39,641 nt of DNA from an uncultured Bacteroidota bacterium (GTDB lineage Bacteria > Bacteroidota > Bacteroidia > Chitinophagales > Chitinophagaceae): the NCBI GenBank assembly GCA_903839875.1, contig CAIMDZ010000144.1, forward strand, positions 1-39,641, read 5' to 3'. The notes under the pieces were generated by a model. That model searched no databases, was not told the origin of the DNA, and worked only from the letters and a program-made list of their open reading frames with translations. Position 1 is the stretch's first letter, and each line of letters begins with the position of its first letter. The translations under genes were made by a program, and so were the position numbers. Below, in pieces: positions 7,775 to 15,271 of the stretch.

Positions 7775-8071
7775 ATGTCAACGGAGAACGCTAAGATCAA
7801 GGTGCGTAACCGCACTGTGGAGATAAAATGGGTTGCACAATTTTGCGACCACATCCTTGATAATCATATTCATAGGAACCGGGACCATGATTTGCGGTTT
7901 TTGCAAATCAGCAAATTGCTGAAAACTTGTAAGGAGTTCAGGCTATTTAAAGGCAGAACCTGGTATGCGCACAACGAAATAAATGATGTTAAATATAGAG
8001 TTATTTTCATTTTAACTCCTAAATTTGCAGTTATAAAAACTTGTTATCGTTATGGCTACGAAGAAAATTGA
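7775..8071 (+). CDS. Small basic protein, candidate toxin of an undescribed two-gene module
   Basis: 98 residues from ATG 7775; an upstream in-frame extension crosses the operator and is rejected. I do not recognise a named family. The C-terminal half (FKGRTWYAH, then YRVIF and FAVIKTCYR) has the arrangement of RelE/BECR-like small ribonucleases, where a strand pair ends in VI-x-x-x-x, but this is a resemblance only. The last 20 bases overlap the next gene's start, and that gene's promoter lies inside this coding sequence. A remnant of its last 18 codons is preserved ahead of the paralogous downstream gene at 22802. Toxin-first order recalls HigBA. Ligand and target are unknown. Confidence 0.6.
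   Translation: MSTENAKIKVRNRTVEIKWVAQFCDHILDNHIHRNRDHDLRFLQISKLLKTCKEFRLFKGRTWYAHNEINDVKYRVIFILTPKFAVIKTCYRYGYEEN
8020..8027 (+). promoter_or_regulatory. Internal -7 promoter box for the second module gene
   Basis: TAAATTTG followed by C, inside the 3' end of the preceding coding sequence and 25 bases before the ATG at 8052. The same box and its flanks (AACTCCTAAATTTGCAGT in this copy) are conserved in the second copy at 22770-22777. Confidence 0.55.
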
Positions 8072-8279
8072 TAAATATGCAAATTACCGTTACAAAATCG
8101 TAACGCCGGAAGAGTTGCGCGAGGCCAAATGGTTGATCGAGCAAGGCGATTTTGACGATATGGAGGATTATATTAATTGTCTGACCCGTGCAGAGAAAAA
8201 GAGAATGAAGGAGGAAGATGCAAAGCAAAAACGTAAGTCAATTAAGCGGTCTTCCAGCCGTGGGAAAGCTGCGGCCTGA
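8052..8279 (+). CDS. Small charged protein, candidate antitoxin (paralogue at 22802)
   Basis: 75 residues with a conserved core, YRYKIVTPEELREAKWLI followed by EQGDF and a YI motif, then a lysine/arginine-rich tail. It overlaps the preceding gene by 20 bases in another frame. The core is shared with the 83-residue protein at 22802-23053, with similarity concentrated in residues 5-50. I do not recognise a family. Small size, strong charge, overlap with a RelE-like gene, and its own internal promoter suggest an antitoxin made in excess of the toxin; this is inference. The basic tail could bind nucleic acid. Confidence 0.65.
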   Translation: MATKKIDKYANYRYKIVTPEELREAKWLIEQGDFDDMEDYINCLTRAEKKRMKEEDAKQKRKSIKRSSSRGKAAA

Positions 8280-8350
8280 TTTTTTATAAGAGCGCAACGA
8301 CAGGCCGATGACATTTTTGTGGTCAACACCCTTTCGTTTTATAATCCTTC

Positions 8351-8695
8351 ATGTCAGAATATTTCATTGCCAATAAAATCCAAATGAGCAAGATAGGAAC
8401 AAATGCCAAGCCTGCCGTTATTAAACTGGCGCCACATTCACAGCAGGATGCCATACTTGCTACTGCAAATAAGTATGGTATAATATACATTGCAGGTTTT
8501 GAAGATGAGGAGGATATCTCTGATTTTAAAACACTTATTCCGAAAGAAGAGTTTGAAGCGATTGCCGACATGGATGCTCCGGGTAACAGGAAAGCAAGTG
8601 GTGGAATAAAACTATTGTTTTCAAAGAGTATCAGCAGGAATGCTCCTTGCCCTTGCGGGAGTGGTAAGCAGTATAAAAGATGTTGCGGGAAGTAA
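8351..8695 (+). CDS. SEC-C metal-binding motif protein (PBPRA1643-like)
   Basis: 114 residues. The C-terminus, [19 protein letters not shown], is a complete SEC-C zinc motif (CxC...CC), like that at the end of SecA. The upstream part (an alpha/beta stretch with [16 protein letters not shown]) resembles the small stand-alone family typified by PBPRA1643. Its function is unknown; the motif binds zinc and in SecA contacts SecB and ribosomes. The gene is followed by a strong terminator and is probably monocistronic. Confidence 0.8.
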   Translation: MSEYFIANKIQMSKIGTNAKPAVIKLAPHSQQDAILATANKYGIIYIAGFEDEEDISDFKTLIPKEEFEAIADMDAPGNRKASGGIKLLFSKSISRNAPCPCGSGKQYKRCCGK

Positions 8696-8733
8696 ATGTT
8701 AATTTGATTTTCTTTATAAAACAGGGCCTTTTT

Positions 8734-8769
8734 GCCTTTGGTACTAAACATACCAAAGGCTTTTTTTTT
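8734..8769 (+). terminator. Intrinsic terminator of the SEC-C gene
   Basis: GCCTTTGGTA and TACCAAAGGC form a perfect 10-bp stem around a 7-base loop, followed by nine T. It lies 38 bases after the stop codon. Confidence 0.9.
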
Positions 8770-8891
8770 GCTTTGTGCCTTTTGGTATTAACCGGCACTT
8801 AATTTTTGAAAAATAAGATTATAGCGCACCAACGTTTTGAGAGTTTGATACGTCTTATAGGTACAAGTAGTTTCAACCTAAAAAACGTTTT

Positions 8892-9854
8892 ATGAAAATC
8901 ACAAGATTTGCGATTGCAGTACTGGCCGTGTCAATGATAGGTGCGTGCAGTAAGCCGGATAATACGTCGCACCCTGCTCCGACGTACACTACCTACAGTT
9001 CAATGAATACGGTGTATGACATGCTGCGTGCGCAGCCAATGTACACAACCATTAATTCAACAACGGGTGGCTCGTTTTACAGTGCCAGCGGGACCAGGTA
9101 TGTATTTGACCCGGCCTGCTTTATGGATGGTACAGGCGGCCCCGTAACCGGGAATGTGCAGATAGCGGTAACCGAATACCTGAAAAAAGGAGATATGATC
9201 TTTTCGAAAATGCTGCCGGTGAGTAATAATGAGCCATTGCTTTCGGGTGGCGAGGTGAGCGTGTATGCTACACAGGGCGGCAAGGAGCTCTTCCTCAGGC
9301 CGGGCTATTATTACCAGGCAATCATTCCGCAGGGTGGTACGCCAATGCCGGGCATGACCTACTTTGCCGGGAATCCTGCGCAGGATACAGCTGTAAACAA
9401 AGTAAACTGGAACAATAAAATAGATTCTACTGGGGGGCATGGGGCGTTTGGTATGGTTGTTTACCAGGGGGACTCGCTTGATATCATTTCTGACAGCCTG
9501 CATGAATGTAATGCAGACCAGTTTATGACCAGCCCTGATTACCAGAATTTTAATGTGACGATAGCTGTAACCGGCGCTGTTCTGGGTTCTAATCATGTTT
9601 TTGGATATACTCTTTATGATACTTATAAAGGAGTATGGCCGCTTGGTGAGATTGGCAGCTATTCCAATGGGGTATTTAACGAGATGCATGTTCCCAATAT
9701 ACCGGTGCATTTTGCAGTATTTACTCTTATCAACAATAGGTTTTACGGTGGTGTTACCGCAGCTACGCCTGCATCAGGCAGTAATTATAATGTAACGCTT
9801 ACTGAGGTTGACCCGGTTGCATTTAAAGGGCAGCTGAATAATCTGGTGAAATAA
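8892..9854 (+). CDS. Lipoprotein of unknown function, Bacteroidota type
   Basis: 320 residues with a lipoprotein signal (lipobox MIGAC, lipidated Cys19), so probably outer-membrane anchored. The segment PVTGNVQIAVTEYLKKGDMI followed by LLSGGEVSV and ELFLRPG recalls a recurrent Bacteroidota domain that starts carboxypeptidase-regulatory-like beta-sandwich proteins (recollection, no name attached). No catalytic motif is visible. It precedes the M28 peptidase on the same strand, with a 109-base gap containing a hairpin. Confidence 0.8.
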   Translation: MKITRFAIAVLAVSMIGACSKPDNTSHPAPTYTTYSSMNTVYDMLRAQPMYTTINSTTGGSFYSASGTRYVFDPACFMDGTGGPVTGNVQIAVTEYLKKGDMIFSKMLPVSNNEPLLSGGEVSVYATQGGKELFLRPGYYYQAIIPQGGTPMPGMTYFAGNPAQDTAVNKVNWNNKIDSTGGHGAFGMVVYQGDSLDIISDSLHECNADQFMTSPDYQNFNVTIAVTGAVLGSNHVFGYTLYDTYKGVWPLGEIGSYSNGVFNEMHVPNIPVHFAVFTLINNRFYGGVTAATPASGSNYNVTLTEVDPVAFKGQLNNLVK

Positions 9855-9875
9855 ATTCGCACAAGAATAACTTCT

Positions 9876-9905
9876 AACCGGGACGGAATTGTTTTCGTCC
9901 TGGTT
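9876..9905 (+). terminator. Hairpin between the lipoprotein and M28 genes
   Basis: AACCGGGACG and CGTCCTGGTT pair over 10 positions with one G-T wobble. Only a short T-rich stretch follows, so it may be a weak terminator or processing site. Confidence 0.4.
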
Positions 9906-9963
9906 TGGATATTAATGCCTGTTCCGTTAAATTTTATTATTTTTCGGGGGTAAATAGAATTCC

Positions 9964-11502
9964 ATGAGAAAAATTTCCGGCATTGCGCTGATGGCTTTGG
10001 CTTGTTTCAGTCTATCATTTACAGGCGATAATAAGGTAAAAGTTGATATAGCTACCATCATCCGGATAAAGAACGAAGGGCTCAATCATTCAAAGGTGAT
10101 GGAAACGCTGTTCGAACTGACAGATGTAAACGGGCCACGGCTCACAGGTTCTACCGGGATGAGAAACGCTGAGCGGTGGGCGAAGGCAAAATTGCAGGGC
10201 TGGGGCCTGGAAAATGCCAATATAGAGCAGTGGGGAAGTTTTGGAAAAGGCTGGGAGGTCAATAAGTGCTATGTGGCTATGACTGCTCCCTATTACCAGC
10301 AACTGATTGCTGTGCCCAGGGCATGGACTCCGGGTACTCCGGGTATTGCCAAAGCAAATGTGGTGGTGGTGCGTATAGACAGCGTGGAAGATATGGCTAA
10401 ATATGCCGGCAAGCTGCGGGACCACATAGTGCTTTTAGCTCCTGCTAAGCTGGAGACGTCGCCTAATTTCAAACCTGATGCCAGCAGGGTGCACGACACT
10501 ATGCTGCAAAAAATGGAGGTGGAAGAAATGCCAAAGCCTGTTGCTGCCGATAAACCTGTACCACCTGCAAAACCCAGGGTAAACCTGAGAAGGGCAATTG
10601 ATTCCTTCCTGGTATCAGAAGGCGCGCTTGCCGTGATCAGCGGAGGAAGAGGCACCATGGGCACAGTATTTACTTCAAACGGAGCCTCAAGGGCATGGGA
10701 TGCAAAACCTGTGCTGCCCGAAGTAGAAATGAACCTGGAGCATATGGCACGGATAGTGCGGCTGGTGAAAGCAGGGCATGATGTGCAGATAGAGATGGAT
10801 ACAAAAACAACTTTCCTTATAGCCGATTCAATTGAAAATAATGTGGTAGCCGAAATACCGGGTACCGACCTTAAAGATGAATATGTGATGCTGGGCGGGC
10901 ACATGGATTGCTGGCATGCAGCCACAGGAGCCACAGATAACGGCGCCGGTGTGGCAGTATGTATGGAAGCGGTAAGGATACTGCAAACCATAGGTATAAA
11001 GCCACGCCGCACCATTCGCATATTGCTGTGGAGCGGCGAAGAGCAGGGACTGCTGGGATCGAGAGGGTATGTAAAGAATCATTTTGGTAACAGGCTGACA
11101 ATGGATATTAAGCCTGAGCAGGGGAGGGTATCGGCCTATTACAACCTTGATAATGGCGGGGGAAAGATAAGAGGCATCTACCTGCAGAACAACGAAGCCC
11201 TGCGACCGCTGTTTACAGCGTGGCTGAAACCATTTGCCGACATGGGGGCAAGTACAGTAACCATAAAGAATACGGGTTCTACCGACCATATTTCATTCGA
11301 TGAAATCGGCATACCCGGTTTCCAGTTTATACAGGACGGGCTTGATTATGGAACGCGCACCCACCATACCAATATGGATAGTTATGACCGCATAAGCGAG
11401 GAAGACCTGAAGCAGGCATCCATTATCATGGCTGCGTTTGTTTACAACACTGCGATGATGGATGAGAAGCTGGTGAGGAAGCCATTGCCAACACACCCCT
11501 GA
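9964..11502 (+). CDS. M28 family zinc aminopeptidase, exported
   Basis: 512 residues with an N-terminal signal sequence. Between residues about 95 and 290 there is a protease-associated (PA-like) insertion. The co-catalytic zinc site is complete: H313 (GGHMDCW), D325 (TDNGAGV), the catalytic E359-E360 (SGEEQG), D396 (NLDNGGG) and H468 (THHTN). It probably cleaves peptides in the periplasm for amino-acid supply. The last two codons and the TGA lie within a dispersed intergenic repeat, so the natural C-terminus may have been trimmed or extended by it. Confidence 0.93.
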   Translation: MRKISGIALMALACFSLSFTGDNKVKVDIATIIRIKNEGLNHSKVMETLFELTDVNGPRLTGSTGMRNAERWAKAKLQGWGLENANIEQWGSFGKGWEVNKCYVAMTAPYYQQLIAVPRAWTPGTPGIAKANVVVVRIDSVEDMAKYAGKLRDHIVLLAPAKLETSPNFKPDASRVHDTMLQKMEVEEMPKPVAADKPVPPAKPRVNLRRAIDSFLVSEGALAVISGGRGTMGTVFTSNGASRAWDAKPVLPEVEMNLEHMARIVRLVKAGHDVQIEMDTKTTFLIADSIENNVVAEIPGTDLKDEYVMLGGHMDCWHAATGATDNGAGVAVCMEAVRILQTIGIKPRRTIRILLWSGEEQGLLGSRGYVKNHFGNRLTMDIKPEQGRVSAYYNLDNGGGKIRGIYLQNNEALRPLFTAWLKPFADMGASTVTIKNTGSTDHISFDEIGIPGFQFIQDGLDYGTRTHHTNMDSYDRISEEDLKQASIIMAAFVYNTAMMDEKLVRKPLPTHP

Positions 11503-11539
11503 ACCCCTCCCGCTGAAAAAGCGGGACCTTGTTCCGGGG
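11496..11539 (+). repeat. Dispersed CCCTGAACCCC / GCTGAAAAAGCGGG element, copy A
   Basis: Two inverted repeats: CCCGCTGAAAAAGCGGG, and CCCCTGAACCCC with a distal CCGGGG. It shares more than 20 consecutive bases (ACCTTGTTCCGGG and before) with copy B at 12640-12680. The TGA of the M28 gene is part of it. Confidence 0.65.
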
Positions 11540-11622
11540 AATCAGGCATTTGGCTCTTGTAAAACCCTTTGGGTTTAGAAAATAATTTAGCATTAATATT
11601 TTACTAAAAACTTATTTCATTT

Positions 11623-12654
11623 GTGATTCAAAAGGTGCCGATATATGTGTTAATACTGGCTGCCTTAATGGGTTGTAAGGATGGGCATGTTGCTACGCTA
11701 AGTTCCGATAAGTTTCCGCCGGTCGCTTTGTTGGATACTATTAAGTCTGCGGTATTTGTTCAGACATTAGAACACAATTTACCTGAAGAAAAAAATGTGG
11801 TTTATTCACCGGCTTTCCTTTATGCATGGGATGAGCTCAGGAAGTCGGGTAACGGCCAGGTGACAGTGCCTGACGACAATGCAGACCTTCAGTATATCAA
11901 CAAATCCATTAGTCACAGGGGTGCGTTATCAGGAAATGAATACACGACCAAGGTGGAATTAAATGGGGGTACGCTCCGCATTAATGCGTCCTTTGCCAGG
12001 ACCATGCCGTTTAAAGAACCGCTTGATACGTCTGCCGGTGGCCTTACATTTTTGGGAACGGTTGTTAAGGCGTTTGGTATGCCCCGATATGCTCATAAAG
12101 TAGCTGAGCAAATAGGGATACTGTATTATGAAAATGACGACCGGTTTATTTTTCACATCGTTCCTGAGAAAGAAGGCGATGAGATCATTTTTGCAAAAGG
12201 GTTTAATGAGGGTCGCAATTTCTCGGAGATTTTGCAAACTGTACAGCATTTTACTAATAGGGGCAAGCAGGAGCGCAATAAAGAGGGAAACAATTGGAAA
12301 TATTCCCTGCGCTACGGGGATGATCTGCTGATACCTGTGATGAAGTTCAACTACCTCGCAAATTACAAGAGCATTGTTGGTCAAAAAATATTTTCTGGAC
12401 AGTACCAATGGAATATAGAAGTTGCCACTCAGGAAAATGCTTTCGTATTGAATGAACACGGGGCAAAAGTGGAAAGTAACGCAAAAATGGAAATGAAAAA
12501 GTCTGTAGCAGAGCTGGATGAAGTGAAAAAGCTGGAATTGAACAAAGAGTTCATTCTAATAATGAAGAGACAAGTTGCGAGGCACCCTTACTTTATGATG
12601 GTGGTGAGGAACGCGGGATTTATGCAACCCCAAACCCTAAATCCCTACCACTGA
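11623..12654 (+). CDS. Serpin-like lipoprotein
   Basis: 343 residues from a GTG start; the lipobox LMGC (Cys18) fixes the start. Serpin features in order: NVVYSPAFLYAW near the N-terminus (serpin NVFISP...), FIFHIVPEKEGDEIIFA in the middle, PVMKFNYLANYKSIVG (the P-F...Y....LG segment), the reactive-loop hinge VLNEHGAKVESNA, and a final HPYFMMVVRN like the HPF...IR strand. Serpins trap proteases by cleavage of the reactive loop. The hinge lacks small residues at several positions and the protein is shorter than usual, so inhibition is uncertain. Surface-anchored serpins may protect against host or competitor proteases. The C-terminal residues and stop codon are encoded by repeat copy B. Confidence 0.6.
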   Translation: MIQKVPIYVLILAALMGCKDGHVATLSSDKFPPVALLDTIKSAVFVQTLEHNLPEEKNVVYSPAFLYAWDELRKSGNGQVTVPDDNADLQYINKSISHRGALSGNEYTTKVELNGGTLRINASFARTMPFKEPLDTSAGGLTFLGTVVKAFGMPRYAHKVAEQIGILYYENDDRFIFHIVPEKEGDEIIFAKGFNEGRNFSEILQTVQHFTNRGKQERNKEGNNWKYSLRYGDDLLIPVMKFNYLANYKSIVGQKIFSGQYQWNIEVATQENAFVLNEHGAKVESNAKMEMKKSVAELDEVKKLELNKEFILIMKRQVARHPYFMMVVRNAGFMQPQTLNPYH

Positions 12655-12680
12655 AAAAGCGGGACCTTGTTCCGGGACTT
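12640..12680 (+). repeat. Dispersed GCTGAAAAAGCGGG element, copy B
   Basis: CCACTGAAAAAGCGGGACCT and the following TTGTTCCGGG match copy A at 11496-11539. It contains the stop codon of the serpin-like gene and lies between convergent genes. No other terminator was seen there. Confidence 0.65.
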
Positions 12681-12770
12681 CACTGGAGAATAATCTTTCG
12701 GCAATAGTACTTGATTGAGCTTTGATCCGGTATTACCTGCTTTAATGGTGGTGGAAACATCATGTGAGGA

Positions 12771-13535
12771 TTACTTGTCCTTCCACCATTGTTCCTCTTT
12801 AGTGGTGTCGGTTCTTTCCATGTAGCTTTGCCAGCCGTTCTTCAGGTATTGCTTATTTACCATAAACTCACCTGCACCGCCATCGAGCTCGCGGGAATCG
12901 GGGATTCTAAAATCGCCCCAGTTGCATTTTTTTACGGTTTTGGTTTTGTAACTTTTCCAGGTGCCGGTACACTGGTTGTTGCTATAGCCATCTGCAACAA
13001 GCATAATAACGTCATAATAAATCTTGTTCCTCTTATCGAGCATGAAGTCAGTCTCTAATTTACCCGTTAGCTTGCCGGAGTAAGGAAGTGATGAATCTTC
13101 ATAGAGATTGTAAATACAGGAAACGTACCCTTGTTTGTAATTTGAATCGTATGATTCTGTTGATAATTTAGCCTCTTTAATTGTAATTGTACCTTTAAAG
13201 TTGCAAATGTTATTCTTTACCCTGGTCTTGCCTGTAACATTATATTGGTAAGTATTTGTTTTGCTTTTTGTTACAGATAGATAGTGAATGTAAAAACGCT
13301 GGTAGTCATTACCAATAAACCCTAAAGGCTCAGGGAAACTAAACATGCCGGGGCCAGAGTGAATTACATCATTGTTGTCTATTTTGTCCCCATCAAGGAC
13401 TAAGAAACTATCTGCACACCAGAGTTTACGCAGGTCATATTTTTTTATGGAGGCATAAAAAGCCTTCGTCTTAGCTGTTTGGGAAAAGATGGTAGAATGG
13501 ATAAATAAAAAGAGAATAATTAAACGGCTAATCAT
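12771..13535 (-). CDS. Exported protein of unknown function
   Basis: 254 residues beginning with a typical signal peptide (MISRLIILFLFIHSTIFSQT) and no lipobox. The mature part is lysine- and tyrosine-rich with a predicted beta-rich pattern and cysteines at CADSF, NNICNF, SCIYN, NQCTG and KKCNWG. I recognise no family or catalytic motif. Lower GC content than the flanking M28 and M16 genes hints at an accessory origin. It faces the serpin-like gene. Confidence 0.75.
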   Translation of the reverse strand: MISRLIILFLFIHSTIFSQTAKTKAFYASIKKYDLRKLWCADSFLVLDGDKIDNNDVIHSGPGMFSFPEPLGFIGNDYQRFYIHYLSVTKSKTNTYQYNVTGKTRVKNNICNFKGTITIKEAKLSTESYDSNYKQGYVSCIYNLYEDSSLPYSGKLTGKLETDFMLDKRNKIYYDVIMLVADGYSNNQCTGTWKSYKTKTVKKCNWGDFRIPDSRELDGGAGEFMVNKQYLKNGWQSYMERTDTTKEEQWWKDK

Positions 13536-13631
13536 TTGTTGAAGTTAAATAAAGTTAATTAGCTTTAATAGTTGAAAAGTTAGTGTTTTATTTATGGAAC
13601 TGAAAATGTAATTTTATTTAAACAATCAATT

Positions 13632-13934
13632 ATGAAACCAATTATATCTCTACTGGCGACCTTTGCAGCGCTCATGCAACTTACTTTAACCTCCTGCACC
13701 AGCAGGCCTAACGCATCTGTCCCTACTAAAAGTAATAATTCTGCAATAACTTATTCCGACTGGAATGCAATATCTAACAGTAATAACCATGATGGAGAAA
13801 TATATATTGACCCATGTAAGAATGATACTTTTATAGTTTTGGTCAAAGCCGATAATGGGGAGACCAATGCAGAAGGTTCCGGCCCCCGATTCATCAGGGG
13901 AAATTCATTGCCGAAACATAACCAGGGTGATTAA
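13632..13934 (+). CDS. Small lipoprotein, unknown function
   Basis: 100 residues with the lipobox LTSC (Cys22) followed by a Ser/Asn-rich linker. The mature domain is only about 60 residues, with no recognised motif. It is divergent from the preceding exported protein and convergent with the next lipoprotein. Confidence 0.6.
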   Translation: MKPIISLLATFAALMQLTLTSCTSRPNASVPTKSNNSAITYSDWNAISNSNNHDGEIYIDPCKNDTFIVLVKADNGETNAEGSGPRFIRGNSLPKHNQGD

Positions 13935-13982
13935 TATTCATGCATTCTATTCAGAAACGTAAGTTGGAACAGAAACCGGTGT

Positions 13983-14447
13983 TTAATTGTGCGTATGGAA
14001 GTAAACATGGACATTATACGGATCGTCATAACCATACTCTGAGCCAACGATGGAATTGTAAGTAAAGTACATACTATCTATAGCGTAGTAATAAACCAGT
14101 GTAGCTTCGGTGCCGCCGCCAATAACCGTATCGTAAGTAACTGTCCGGGCAACTGCATCTGTACTTTTGTATTTTAAGGGTTCACTCCAGAAAGGAATAC
14201 TGGCAAGCTGGTAGGTTAATTCAGTAATCGGGAAGGTAGTGTCTGCAACATTATGGTTGTAGGCTTGCAGGCCAAAATTGCCGGCTCCTACCGGCGAAAC
14301 AATGCCTTTACTAAAATACCCTGTCCACTTATGAGATTTGGTAATGCTATTAATATAAGTTGTGTTGGCATTCACGGAACTTTTGTGGCAGCTATAGAAT
14401 GCAACAATTAAAATAAGTGCGACTGAAATAAGGGATAAGGATCTCAT
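13983..14447 (-). CDS. Small lipoprotein, unknown function
   Basis: 154 residues with lipobox AFYSC (Cys20). The mature part contains SHKWTGYFSKG and a C-terminal alternation of aromatic and polar residues that fits a beta-sandwich. No family is recognised. It ends 49 bases from the convergent small lipoprotein at 13632. Confidence 0.65.
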   Translation of the reverse strand: MRSLSLISVALILIVAFYSCHKSSVNANTTYINSITKSHKWTGYFSKGIVSPVGAGNFGLQAYNHNVADTTFPITELTYQLASIPFWSEPLKYKSTDAVARTVTYDTVIGGGTEATLVYYYAIDSMYFTYNSIVGSEYGYDDPYNVHVYFHTHN

Positions 14448-14651
14448 GAGCAGAAGTTTTATTAATTAAAGTTATTATTTTTTTGGAGATTTTCAGGTAG
14501 TAATGCATCATTTTTTTCGGCAAATAATTTTACTTTCCGGTATCAAAAGCATACGGAAACTGGAATTGGGAGTAATGGTCCCAAAACTGCATGAGAAAAA
14601 CAGGGATAAATTGCTTTAGGTGAAAATAACCCCGGCAATCAAATGAATATT

Positions 14652-15146
14652 TTATCGCGTATGATGATGAGTATGGCGTGCATGATGCATTGGGCGGTGA
14701 TGGTAAACATGATGCACAGACCGATGGTGGTGTACATGATGGACAGATCGGTGATGGTACGCATGATGTGCATGCCGGTGATGGTACACATGGTGCACAA
14801 TGCGGTGGTGGTATACATGGTGCACAATGCGGTGGTGGTATACATGATGTGCATGCCGGTGATGGTACACATGGTGCACAGTGCGGTGGTGGTATACATG
14901 ATGTGCATGCCGGTGGTGGTACATATGATGGGGATGTCGGTGGTGGTATACATGATGTGCATGCCGGTGGTGGTACACATGGTGCACAGTGCGGTGGTGG
15001 TATATGTGATGTGCATGCCGGTGGTGGTAAACATGATGCGGATGGTGTATGCGATGATGCCTGTGTCTGTAGGCGGCATTTGCATTACTAAAGGCAAAAA
15101 AAACTAAGAAGCCAATTAAAAATGATGTAAAGATTTTCCTGCTCAT
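14652..15146 (-). CDS. Secreted histidine-rich protein made of nonapeptide repeats
   Basis: 164 residues. A clear signal peptide (MSRKIFTSFLIGFLVFFAFS, then NANA) is followed by a short His-rich lead-in and 13 tandem copies of YHHRxxHHV-type nonamers, where xx is HA, TV, IV, SV, HP or PM. About half of the mature residues are histidine. The DNA is a 27-base tandem repeat, which also keeps the opposite strand open. The minus frame is preferred because of the signal peptide. His clusters with Arg/Tyr suggest binding of Zn, Ni, Cu or haem, or of polyanions, in the periplasm or outside the cell; this is inference. Copy number probably varies between strains. Confidence 0.75.
   Translation of the reverse strand: MSRKIFTSFLIGFLVFFAFSNANAAYRHRHHRIHHPHHVYHHRHAHHIYHHRTVHHVYHHRHAHHVYHHRHPHHMYHHRHAHHVYHHRTVHHVYHHRHAHHVYHHRIVHHVYHHRIVHHVYHHRHAHHAYHHRSVHHVHHHRSVHHVYHHRPMHHARHTHHHTR
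14680..15060 (-). repeat. 27-base tandem repeat within the His-rich gene
   Basis: About 13 units encode the nonapeptides. Units differ mainly at the codons for the two variable residues. Near-identical neighbouring units (for example the two IVHH units) suggest recent slippage or unequal crossing-over. Confidence 0.75.
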
Positions 15147-15237
15147 ATTATTTGAGTTTTGTTGTTTATTATAAAGATATAAAACCTGATTTATTATAAA
15201 TAGCTTTTCTAAATTATTATTTTATTTTTTCTTTAGA

Positions 15238-15245
15238 TACATTTG
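15238..15245 (+). promoter_or_regulatory. -7 promoter box of the large M16 gene
   Basis: TACATTTG is a full TAnnTTTG match, 26 bases before the ATG. No clear -33 element is visible in the AT-rich upstream sequence. Confidence 0.5.
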
Positions 15246-15271
15246 TCTTCTTCATCAAAAAATGATTAGGT

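Noticed and set aside
9057-9710. Long minus-strand open frame opposite the lipoprotein gene
   Set aside because: No signal or domain; the plus frame has a lipobox and protein-like composition.
14643-15107. Open plus-strand frame rich in Met and Val across the His-repeat region
   Set aside because: It is the mirror of a 27-base repeat that keeps all frames open. The minus frame has a clear signal peptide and is preferred.
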